Of a stretch of DNA of 32,661 nt, positions 11,381 to 21,558 are shown piece after piece (the first letter of the stretch is position 1; each line of letters opens with the position of its first letter). The position numbers and the translations under genes are program-made. The stretch is from Dissophora ornata. Lineage: Eukaryota; Mortierellomycota; Mortierellomycetes; Mortierellales; Mortierellaceae. The stretch is from NCBI GenBank assembly GCA_025201705.1, contig MU616907.1, forward strand, positions 1 to 32,661, written 5' to 3'. The notes beneath the pieces were generated by a model. It worked only from the letters and a program-made list of their open reading frames with translations. It was not told where the DNA came from and made no database searches.

Positions 11381-12489
11381 ATGGCCAAGACCACCAGCCA
11401 AGCACCTGCTGCCAGTATGTCATCCACCGCTGGCGGATCGCCTCACTCGGCGTCTTGTCGCCCAGTCGCGTATGCATTCCATTGCTGATGATTCTGATCT
11501 CATTTTGTTTTCAAAATCACCCGACAGCCTCAGGCAAGAAGGCACCCAAGCCCGTCAACCCCGTCGTGAACTTTTATTTGATCATCTACAACTGGGCATC
11601 CTTTGCAGCCTGGGCCTACGTGCTCGTCCAGACCGTCGGCACTCTTCTCACTACAGGAAACGATTTCTCCAAGGTCTATGAGGTTGTTGGCGATCAGCTC
11701 GTCTGGATCCAGACTGCTGCCCTCCTTGAGGTCTTCCATTCCCTCTTTGGCCTTGTCAAGTCGCCTGTCAGCACCACCGCCATTCAGGTGGCTTCCCGCC
11801 TCCTGCTCGTCTGGGGTATCTGCACCTTGTTCCCCGTGCCAGAGGTAATTCAGATGTCTTTTCCTCGCTCAATTGCTAGAGAGAGTATATTCTCCGGCGC
11901 GATGTTAACGAGCATTTTATGCTCTTGTCTGTGTAGGTCCGCTCATACTGGGCCTTTTCCACCATGGCCATTGCCTGGAGCATCACCGAGTGCATTCGTT
12001 ATGCCTACTATGCTTTGAACCTGGTCAACTTGGGCCCATCCTGGTTGATTTGGTGCCGGTATGTGCATTAAAGATTATAAAGCATTTGATCTTTGATCCC
12101 GCGCCAAACCCAATGGATTTACGGACCGCTCAACTCAACAATTTTTTTTCTCCACCCTTTTTCATTATCTGTGTAGTTACACCTTCTTCTACATCCTCTA
12201 CCCCGTCGGAGCCGGAAGCGAGGCTATTGAGATCTACCAGGCGCTTCCTTTCGCCAACACGATCCACCCTGGCTACTACTACTTCTTGGTGGGCATGATC
12301 TGCATCTACCCTCCAGGTAATTATTGTTGACGCATGCCACTGCTTGTTTTCTGTGTACCCATCCTCACATGCCGCTCTTCACTAACATACACCCATCTCT
12401 CCGCAACAGGTTTCTTTGTGATGTACACGCACATGATGGGCCAGCGCAAGCGTTACCTCGGACCCGCCAAGGCCAAGAAGTCGGAGTAA
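11381..12489 (+). CDS. PHS1: Very-long-chain (3R)-3-hydroxyacyl-CoA dehydratase
   Basis: Five exons: 11381-11414, 11528-11844, 11937-12058, 12177-12316 and 12410-12489, giving 230 aa (yeast Phs1 is about 217 aa). It catalyses the third step of the ER fatty-acid elongation cycle, dehydrating 3-hydroxyacyl-CoA to trans-2-enoyl-CoA for very-long-chain fatty acids and sphingolipids. The PTPLA family pattern is clear: NFYLIIYNWASF in the first membrane segment, several further hydrophobic helices, and the active-site segment LYPVGAGSE with catalytic Tyr166 and Glu173 seven residues apart. The protein ends in K-K-S-E, a KKXX dilysine signal for ER retrieval. The first exon is only 34 nt and uses a GTATGT donor. 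An AATAAA lies at 12597. Confidence 0.95.
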
Positions 12490-12596
12490 ATGGTGCCTTG
12501 TTCACGCCTCCAGTATCCATCATTGTCATTTATCCTGTAGATAGTATTCTATACTATTCTTCTTTCATGCCGTCACCATTGGCGCCAGTCGCCAGT

Positions 12597-12602
12597 AATA
12601 AA
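12597..12602 (+). terminator. AATAAA polyadenylation signal of PHS1
   Basis: Exact AATAAA 108 nt after the PHS1 stop codon, within the 307-bp PHS1-TOM22 spacer, where nothing else of note is seen apart from a T/C-rich stretch and AAACAAC-type sequence just before the TOM22 ATG. Confidence 0.55.
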
Positions 12603-12796
12603 ATTCTATGAAACGAACGTGGTGTATAATGTTGAAAAAAAGAGCAGTCCGAGTGAGAAACATATACGGCTTCCGGATAGCGCACGAGCTGTATGCGGGA
12701 ATCGCTTATTTGGTCATAGGAGTTTACGCTTTCTTTTCTCGTTCATTCCACCCACTCCCACCCACACAACAAACAACAAAAAAAAAACTAGCAACC

Positions 12797-13410
12797 ATGG
12801 TCAAGTTGGAAGAAGTTGGTCTCGATCACGTTGAGGAGGAGGAGTACACCGATACCGATTCCTCCTCGGTCTACTCCTCGGACGAGGACGAGGACGACGT
12901 TGACAACATCGAGTCGATCATGGATCGAATCTGGGCCTTGCAAGATGTCATTCCTGCCAAGACCCGCAAGTCGATCGCAGACAAGTGCTCCACCGTTTAC
13001 GGTTGGGGAAAGTATGGCGCAAATTTCCTCGGAAACTCGGCCTGGGTCTTGACCACGAGCGCATTGCTCTTGGTCTTGCCATTGATGATCGAGCTTGAGC
13101 ATGAGCAGGGCTTGATCGAGTACGAAAAGATGCAGCAGCAGAGCAGCCAGGTAAAAATAGTTCTCATTCTTCATTCTTCATTCTTCTTTCTTCTTTCCGA
13201 TAGCTGATGCTATGTAGAGCAGATCGTTTTTGCCTAGACAAGGCTATCATGCCTTGGGGGTTGTCGAGCACGAAAGAGCTGTCCTTACTCATACATTTTC
13301 CTCTCATTTCTATCCACTCTTTTACGAAAAAAAAACGACAGATGCTTTCCCAGCCCACTGGACAGCAGCAAAAGAAGCAGGCCACTGGCATTGTTCCCCC
13401 TGGGTTCTAA
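12797..13410 (+). CDS. TOM22: Mitochondrial import receptor subunit Tom22
   Basis: Two exons, 12797-13150 and 13342-13410, joined in phase 0 (GTAAAA...ACAG), encode 140 aa (yeast Tom22 is 152 aa). Tom22 is the central receptor and organiser of the outer-membrane TOM complex. Residues 1-40 are strongly acidic (EEEE, DEDEDD), the cytosolic presequence-binding region. The family core follows (ESIMDRIWALQDVIPAKTR, then GWGKYGANFLGNSAW) with one membrane segment at about 81-99 (WVLTTSALLLVLPLMIE) containing the conserved Pro95. A short Gln-rich intermembrane-space tail comes from exon 2. An in-frame ATG exists at 12608, but it lies next to the PHS1 polyadenylation signal and would add a hydrophobic, basic leader foreign to Tom22. 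The ATG at 12797, preceded by GCAACC, is preferred. Confidence 0.93.
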
Positions 13411-14163
13411 AGCAGGATAGGACAGAGAAAGACGTTTGGGACAGGGAGCATGGGGGATGACTTTACACGATGGCGTTACAGCTTCATTGACCCAGATCGA
13501 AACATAGAAGGACGAACAAGGACTGGATCGTGGCAAAAATGTCGAGGATTGTTGCGGTTCAACTGTATTCACACCACCACTACAAACAGGACTCGGTTCT
13601 GTCAGATTATATGTTGCCACACCTTCTTTATTTCCTCTCTTCTACTTTTTCAAAAAGGTCAGCATTGTCGACAGTCTCTCCCACGCGTCCACTATTTTAG
13701 TTTCTTTTTTAGTTTCTTTTGTCATTTTGTTCTCCCCCCCCCCCCACCCACCCACTCATGATGTATATTATCGCGTTTCTAAAACGTATATAAAATTAAA
13801 AGACACGCCGTACTGGTGGAAAGCTCCAAGCTCTATTTTGTATGTGATGCAGGGCGCGATGGAAACGTGGAAACAAAAAAAAATGCGTACATGTATGGAG
13901 AAAGAGAGAAAAAAACAATAAAGAGTGTTAAATGGGCCGTGTGATACGATTGGCTGTCGGATGAGAGCAGCGTGCCGCCCTCTGGCTGTTGCTCACTCAC
14001 TGTCTTCAGGATTAGTTTTTTATTTTGGTTCCTGGAATCCCTCTCCCGTCCCTTCGTCTTTCATCTCGCTCATCAACCCCACAAACTCAAGCAAGCCCCA
14101 TTCTCACAAAAAGTCAATCAACCCGCGCGCTCAACCCAAGAAAAGAAAAAGAAAAAAGAAACC
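13411..14163. other. Intergenic spacer between TOM22 and the Bqt4-like gene
   Basis: 753 bp without a recognisable gene. It contains a C-run/CCCA tract at about 13733-13756, an AATAAA at 13917 (possible late TOM22 signal) and a C/T-rich leader before the Bqt4-like ATG. An open frame continues upstream of 14164 in frame, but it shows no conserved sequence. Confidence 0.5.
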
Positions 14164-15378
14164 ATGTCAGGAACCACTGCCAAAGCAACCCTTCAGGAGA
14201 AGAACGTCGAGACTGTCACCACCACCACTGTCACAGTCGAGGAAACAGTTGCGACCCTCGACTTACACGAGACCAAGACTCTTGTCTCGCCATCAGTTAA
14301 AAGCACCTCGACCAAAGCCATGGAATCATCTCTTCATCGTGAACTCCCCATCTTCAGCAACCCCCTCCTCGCCAATGCCACACAAGGAAACTCTGTCCCC
14401 ATCAAGGCCAAGACAGGACGTGTCAAGTCGGGTGGAAAGTCGGTGTCTGTTCTCAGGATCAACGCACCCAAGGTCGATGGCGATGTTGTGGTGATGCGCC
14501 GTTTGGATACGGACTTGGTCAATGCCACATCCATGTTCAATGCCGCTTACCCTGCCATCTCTGAAAAGATGAACACCAAGGAGAGGGATTTCATCACCCG
14601 CAAATACGAGGGAGTTTTCGAAAAGTCAGGAGCGTTGAGCGGCGTATGGTATGTGCTATGATGATATTTTGTATAATAGGGGTGGAAGAAACACGCTCTC
14701 TCTCTCTCTCGCTTCGATTGACAAGAGGAGAGAGAGAAAGGGTGGGTGTGCCTGGGGTGGGTGCCTGGAGTGGAGAGAGGAAAAAGGGGACTGAGGTTCC
14801 GCTGTGTGTGTGTGACCTGTGGGAGGGAACGAAATTGAAATTGGAGACAAAAGGCCATGTGGCTAACCGGAAATGCTTCCTTTTGCGTCGTGTAGGATCA
14901 CCATCTCACAAGGTATGCGTGCGTGTTGTGGCTCGACTGTGCTGCGTGCAAACAGACGCCTCGGATGACTTATTGTATATCATCCCTCCCCCTCGCTCTC
15001 GTTCTCGTTCTGTGGACTGAATTAGCCAAGGAGCTTGCAAAGGAGTACGGAATCGACCAGTTCATGCGTCCTCTCTTGGATACGTCCAACTCCAAGGGAG
15101 AGGAGATCACTGAAAAGATGGTTGTCTCGGAGGTGACTCTTGTGCAGACCGATATGGAAGATGATCAGCAGATTCTGGAAGAGACCCAAGAGATGGAGGA
15201 GACGACCGATAAACTCCAGGATCTGACGGTGGCTGACGTTGCAGGAATGAAGCGTAGGATCGAAGAGTTGGAGGAGCAGGTCTCCAGGGATAAAAAGAAG
15301 TTGCGCGGACTTGTTACTGTTGCAGTTGGCTTTGCAGCAGCAACAGTCATCCCCCAGGTCCTGCCTTACTTTTCGTAG
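14164..15378 (+). CDS. bqt4: Bqt4-like KilA-N/APSES-fold protein with C-terminal membrane anchor
   Basis: Three exons: 14164-14648, a 17-nt microexon 14896-14912, and 15026-15378, giving 284 aa. Including the microexon restores the conserved run GVW-ITISQ-AKELAKEYGIDQFMRPLLD; skipping it breaks the frame (485+353 nt). Residues about 92-190 form a KilA-N/APSES-type fold (VMRRLDTDLVNATSMFNAAYP, then the microexon segment). A Glu-rich linker, a coiled coil near 240-258 (MKRRIEELEEQVSRDKKK) and a last hydrophobic segment at about 262-282 ending in PYFS follow: a tail anchor with almost no luminal part. This layout is that of fission-yeast Bqt4, an inner-nuclear-membrane protein that anchors telomeres and binds Lem2 and Bqt1-Bqt3. 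S. pombe Bqt4 is longer. An APSES transcription factor is less likely because of the anchor. Confidence 0.8.
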
Positions 15379-15671
15379 AAAAAAAAACAAACAAACTCTC
15401 TTTTTTGCTGTTAAACTAACCCGTTGACGGGTCATGTCAGCACAGGGAGTATTTATTCGACACTTTGCTTTTCTTTCCCTACCCCAATGCTCTAACGACA
15501 ACACGCTTTTGTGCTATACTAGTCCACGTTATGATTTTTTTTACCTTCCTTCCCCGATCTTTTATTGTTTTCTGACGCCCATGTTCACCGTAATACAAAT
15601 GCCAATTCTTTTTGACAAAGATATAATTTTTATTGAATAAACTTGCCACAATAACTAAATTGTCATTTTTC

Positions 15672-15697
15672 GAGAGGAGAGGAGAGGAGAGGAGGAT
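15672..15697. repeat. GAGGA pentanucleotide repeat
   Basis: About five tandem GAGGA-type units (AGAGG on reading shift) in noncoding DNA just after the AATAAA of the Bqt4-like gene. Confidence 0.8.
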
Positions 15698-16398
15698 GCT
15701 TGTGTGATGCATTCGACAAGCAATCATTCATGTGTTTTTTTTTTTTTACACACACAAAACCACAGTCTATGATAATCACCCGTCTTGTTGCTTCGCCCAC
15801 ATTATTTTCCCTCGATTGCAGAGCCTGGTAAATCAGCGTGTTTCTCCTCCCTCCCTTTCCCAGGAAGCCAACCCCTCATCAAAACCCCAAGATTTCCACT
15901 GGACCTCCCCCCACCCCCAGATATCTCGGGTTCAATATCAGTCTCCGTTGCCCTTCACAATGATGTGTGTTTTTTTTTGTTAAACAAGTATTGTGCACTA
16001 GATTCATCACGTGCCACGAGCCTTGCATGGGCCCATGTACTCATTGAGTTCTAACGTTTTCTATAAATACAAATGCGATTTTTGCGACGGTACGCGTTTT
16101 TTTCTTTTCTTCTCGTCTCCTGTTCGGTAGACGCGCGCCGGCAGTCTATGGAGGACACAGAAGCAGGGCAAACGTGTTTTTGGGATTTGCGGGGAAATTA
16201 TTTTGCTCGCATGAAATGTAATGCCGCGCAACCTTGGGGGTTTTTTCAACGGTTCAAGCACAACAGCTAATTAGCGCGCCAAAAATAGACATGGGCTTGA
16301 AGGATTGGGTGTCATCCTTGGCGAAGCAACCACTTTTTCCCTTGCCTCATTCCCCTCCCCCCTCCCCCAAAAAAAACCCTCATTTCCCTCCCCTCGCA

Positions 16399-16405
16399 TA
16401 TAAAA
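16399..16405 (+). promoter_or_regulatory. TATAAAA motif just upstream of the chitinase ATG
   Basis: Exact TATAAAA, only 14 nt before the chosen ATG at 16419. If it is the true TATA box, transcription would normally start downstream of this ATG, so either another core element is used or translation starts later (for example at the Met near residue 18). It could be fortuitous. Confidence 0.3.
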
Positions 16406-16418
16406 AGCAAAAAAAAGA

Positions 16419-18038
<1,620 letters not shown>

Positions 18039-18246
18039 AATAGACTGATGCGATCGTTGATCAGCCGCATGTCGAATGAGAAGAGAGTCAGCGTCAGTTG
18101 ACCTCTCGGCATGAGATACATGTTGGATGTAAAACGAGGTTCCCACGAAGAGCGGGGGAAAACGAAAAGCGAGCATGCGGCGCGCAAATCCGTTATTTCG
18201 CCCTCTTACAAATCAAAAAATGAGTCCCCGCCCTGTTGTTTGTTCT

Positions 18247-18260
18247 TGACTCTTGACTCA
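18247..18260 (+). promoter_or_regulatory. Tandem TGACTC / TGACTCA bZIP-type sites
   Basis: TGACTC at 18247-18252 and a perfect TGACTCA at 18254-18260, about 120 nt upstream of the HD-domain gene within the 342-bp spacer that follows the chitinase. TGACTCA is the consensus of Gcn4/Cpc1 and AP-1-like fungal bZIP factors. The match is exact; regulation is inferred. Confidence 0.4.
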
Positions 18261-18380
18261 AAGTTGGTGGCGCGCATCCTGGGATAGAAAAAAGGAGGCG
18301 ATCAGTCCCAATTCCCCGTCTTTTCTTCTCCATCACCTTGCATTCGCTCTCCATCCTCTCCATCCACTGCCCCACTCACA

Positions 18381-19417
18381 ATGACGCTTGATCCCACATT
18401 CCGCAAAGAGGCCGAGGGCCTTGTCAAGGAGCAGATGGCTGCCTATGACCCCTCTCACGACTGGCTCCACGTTGATCGCGTCCGCCGACAAGGTTCGTCC
18501 CTTGAGGAATCTGTTTAGGGCACTTTTGAAATCGCGAATTACATCTCATGACCTTCGTCAACGAGTCCTCTCACTTACTGTCTCTTTATTTCGTATTTTT
18601 GTTCAATACAGCCTTGAAAATCGCAAGAGAAGAGAGCCACCAAGGCAAGGCCGTCGATGTCGAGCTTGTCGAACTGGCAGCCCTCTTCCACGATATTGGG
18701 GACGCCAAGTTCCACAAGGAAGGTCAACCTACTGGTCGAGAAATCGTCATGGCGTTCCTATCGAAGCATGGATACCAAAAGGCGGACGAGGTCGCCAAGA
18801 TTGTAGAGAATGTCTCTTTCCGAAAGGAGTTGGCGGGGATTAAGAACGAGTGGGCGGAATCCTGCATTGAGCTGCACATGTAAACGAGTTGCTTTGATTT
18901 TTGGACGCGTGTCTATTTATTCTTCGTTTGGGAGGGAAACCAACATTTTTTGTTTTTCGTGTATCCTCATTTGCGACTTGTAGCGTTCAAGATGCGGACA
19001 AGTTGGACGCAATTGGCGCCTTTGGTTAGTTTTGAAAAATACCTCTCTCTCTCTCTCTCTCTCCCCCCTCGCAGATTCAATCGCACTGTGTCCTGCTTCA
19101 GCACTCTCTCTAACATCCTACGTATACCCCCTCCTTGTGCGCTCGTAGGAATTATGCGATGCGCTGCCTACAGCGGCTACAAGAACCGTCCTTTGTACGA
19201 CCCAGCAGAGAAGGCTCAGTTGAACATGACCTACGAGCAATACCAGGCCCAGACAAAGGCCAACACGGGATGTGCGATCAGCCACTTTCATGAAAAGTTG
19301 TTCCGACTCAAGGATATGATGAAGACTCCTACAGCTATCAAGATGGCTCAGAAGCGCCACGATGTCATGGTTAACTTTGTTCAGCAGATCGAGGAAGAGT
19401 ACTCGATGGACGAATAA
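18381..19417 (+). CDS. HD-domain metal-dependent phosphohydrolase
   Basis: Four exons: 18381-18492, 18612-18879, 18984-19024 (41 nt) and 19149-19417, giving 229 aa, the usual size for this YedJ-like family. The HD superfamily metal ligands are in place: His30 (DWLHVDRV), His64-Asp65 (LFHDIGDAKF) and Asp132 (VQDADKLDAIGAFG). The small third exon carries the last ligand, and splicing it in turns an apparent stop after ELHM into the conserved ELHIVQDADKLDAIG. The C-terminal part (GIMRCAAYSGYKNRPLYD, then a helix ending NFVQQIEEEYSMDE) is typical of the eukaryotic and bacterial single-domain group. Biochemical substrates in this group are poorly defined; nucleotide or phosphomonoester hydrolysis is inferred from the fold. 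Intron 3 holds a CT microsatellite. Convergent with EFM7, with 169 bp between stops. Confidence 0.9.
19043..19063. repeat. (CT)n microsatellite in intron 3 of the HD-domain gene
   Basis: CT dinucleotide run starting 18 nt after the donor and followed by a C-run, inside the intron 19025-19148. Being early in the intron, it is not the acceptor polypyrimidine tract. Confidence 0.85.
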
Positions 19418-19586
19418 AAAAAACAAGAAAAGCTCGCAGAGAAAACAACAGACAATAGAATAAGTAACGGATATAATGTACAATGTATTGTGGAAGGGAG
19501 GGGGAAAAAACTCATCTCCATGCGAGTCTATGTAAAACTATGAATGGGGGACCTTTTTTTGGTGGCGTGCAAAAAGCTCTTCATCG

Positions 19587-20688
19587 TTACTCCAGCCACA
19601 TGATGTATCCGTGAACAGTGGCACGAACTTCTTCACTGCCTGGATCTTCCAAGAACATTGGTGTCATCTTTTCCTCCAAGACCTTCTCCACCTTGAATCC
19701 AAATCCGCCCAGATCTCGCTCATCATCCGAAGACTCGTCTCCCTCTGGGGGTTCAATCACTGGAGCAGCCGCAATCTCAAAGAACTTGTTGTCGGCGTCC
19801 GCAAGCCATGGACGATGATGCGTAAAGAACACAAAGACGCGTCCTGTGCCTGGCTTCAATGTCTCCTTGCAGGACTTGAGCATGGACCGATGTTGCGTGT
19901 GGTTGAAGAGGAGGTCGGACAAAATGATGGTATCGAAGAGTTGCTTAGGCGTACTGTTGCTGCTGTTGTCCGTGCTGGGTTGAGGTGGATTGAGGTGAGC
20001 GAGAAGGGGACGGGTATTGCTTCCCCAGAGGTATCCCTGGACAATGACGACACCATCCTCGGTCAACTTGGGCAGGACCTGCTCGGCGTTGTACTGGATG
20101 TTGGAGATCAGATCGTTGTCAGGGTAGTCCGTGACGACAACCTATATAGGACATATATTGTATCGCATGATAAAAAAAGGACGCGTCAATCCACCAATAG
20201 CGTCAACACGATGCAAAGATAAGGGCGCACATAAATCGCGCGCCATTTCTGTTTGTTGGTGCGGTTGGCATGTGCGGATCTGTGGGGTGCAAAAATGATT
20301 ACACCAAAAGTGATCATTGCGTGCTTTCCCCCACCATGTAAAATCCTGCGCACGCCCTTTCTTTCTTTTAAATTACCTTGGTAGCACCATTAACAGCTGC
20401 GACAAAGCTGGGCAAAGCAGCTCCAGCTCCCAATTCGAGCACAGTCTTGCCAAGCGAGTGTTCAGGGTGGTTATCCATCCAGTTGGCAAAGACTTTGGCC
20501 GCATTCCAGAGGTGGTGTCCCCAAAGTGGATGGGAACCAACAAGGCGTAGCTTGATCTCCTGGGGCTGCTTATCCTTGCTAGCACGAGTAAAAACCTCAT
20601 AAGTTGGTTCTGGGGGTGGTGGACTGTACTCTTTGGGCAATGCGAACATGTCGCCCATCTCGCCTTCAGAGGAATCCGAATCCGACAT
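19587..20688 (-). CDS. EFM7: Protein N-terminal and lysine methyltransferase Efm7 (eEF1A)
   Basis: Two exons, 20688-20377 and 20141-19587, phase 0, give 288 aa (yeast Efm7 is 261 aa). In yeast Efm7 (formerly Nnt1) trimethylates the N-terminal Gly2 and dimethylates Lys3 of translation elongation factor eEF1A in the cytosol. The family 16 methyltransferase core is clear: LVGSHPLWGHHLWNAAKV, motif I VLELGAGAALPS (83-94), VVVTDYPDNDLISNI right after the intron (105-119), IVQGYLWGSNTRPLLAHL, and DTIILSDLLFNHTQHR with the DLLFNH loop. The C-terminus (KMTPMFLEDPGSEEVRATVHGYIMWLE) also follows yeast Efm7. An acidic Ser-rich N-terminal 30 residues and an Asn/Ser insert account for the extra length. 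The older name nicotinamide N-methyltransferase should not be taken as function. Confidence 0.93.
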
Positions 20689-20840
20689 TGATGCTTTTTT
20701 TATTGTTTTGTTTTTTTGTTGCAATGAATGTCCTTGTTTCTGCGTTAGGCCTGTTTCTGGCGCGGCTCTCTTTTGGTGATGCGGTAAGCCTGATCCGGGG
20801 GGGGTGTCTGGTCGATGGGGGAGGATGATGCTCTCGCGAG

Positions 20841-20887
20841 TTTGCAGAAAGTCCAGAGTCAAGTTTGCGAAAAAGTCCAGAGTCAGA
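20841..20887. repeat. Two tandem ~23-24 bp repeats, each with a GAGTCA bZIP half-site
   Basis: Copies start TTTGC at 20841 and at 20864, and each contains AAGTCCAGAGTCA. GAGTCA cores lie at 20856-20861 and 20880-20885; the reverse complement is TGACTCT, a one-mismatch Gcn4/Cpc1-type site. A partial third start (TTTG) follows at 20888. About 170-195 nt upstream of the EFM7 ATG and 675-700 nt upstream of ORT1. Confidence 0.6.
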
Positions 20888-21490
20888 TTTGTATGCAGGG
20901 ACGCTCAGTCCATCACACCAGGAATTGTATTTTTTTTTTTTCGTTTGTTTACAAGCGGGCATTGGAAATAGGAATCACATAATTTTTGAAATTGGAAGTC
21001 ACTTTTATTTTTTTTTGGCCTATTGGTCCAACGGCCCCAATCCGCACACAAGTGCCTTGCAGATGTCCGCAAGGAGCGAATAAGCTTCTCACAATATGAA
21101 ACCAGAGCTGTCACATATCTTGCCTCTATCTCGCTCCGGATGCAGATTTCAGCAACAGCAGCAACAGCCTTTCTGGCGGAGATCAATCACAAAAGGAGGA
21201 CCATGTTTGAATTGTTTTTCCTTCTTCTTTTTTTCTTCTTCACCATCCAAACAGCCTTTCCCCTGACCCGACCTTGTCCCTCCCTTCTCTCTCTCTCTCT
21301 CTCTCTCTTTTTTTTGCACCCCTCCCCCCATTCCTGCAAAAAAAAACCTCCATCACTAGACTACCATGTGGTCAGAAGGCTGAATCCATTCATTCCATGC
21401 GTCTTTTTTCTCTTGTATTCACTCATCCTCGTTGATTTAATTGCCTCATATCCCCTGCGTGGTTTTTCTTGGCTTCCATCGTTCCTTGCA

Positions 21491-21496
21491 TATAAG
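21491..21496 (+). promoter_or_regulatory. TATA element of ORT1
   Basis: TATAAG, 68 nt upstream of the ORT1 start codon, a usual distance for a fungal core promoter with a short leader. Confidence 0.45.
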
Positions 21497-21558
21497 CGCA
21501 CCTATCCCCTCTATCCCCTCGCCCGTTAAAACCATTCACATATCCTCAAGCCAACACA

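Larger units (their letters stand above)
15379..16418. other. Intergenic region upstream of the chitinase gene
   Basis: 1,040 bp. The first part holds the 3' UTR of the Bqt4-like gene, with AATAAA at 15636-15641 and a GAGGA tandem repeat at about 15672-15697. The part next to the chitinase is C-rich with repeated CCCCTCCC blocks near 16340-16365 and 16388-16395, which resemble CCCCT stress-response-element cores. No coding content was recognised. Confidence 0.5.
20689..21558. other. Divergent promoter region between EFM7 and ORT1
   Basis: 870 bp. It contains the GAGTCA tandem repeat (20841-20887), several A/T homopolymers, a CT run near 21287-21308, and a TATAAG element at 21491 for ORT1. 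Open frames crossing it are low in complexity. Confidence 0.55.

Noticed and set aside
12608..12796. N-terminal extension of Tom22
   Set aside because: The leader is hydrophobic and basic, unlike the acidic Tom22 N-terminus, and begins next to the PHS1 polyadenylation signal.
13972..14163. N-terminal extension of the Bqt4-like protein
   Set aside because: An open frame exists, but the sequence is a C/T-rich leader with no conserved residues. The ATG at 14164 follows an A-rich AAACC context.
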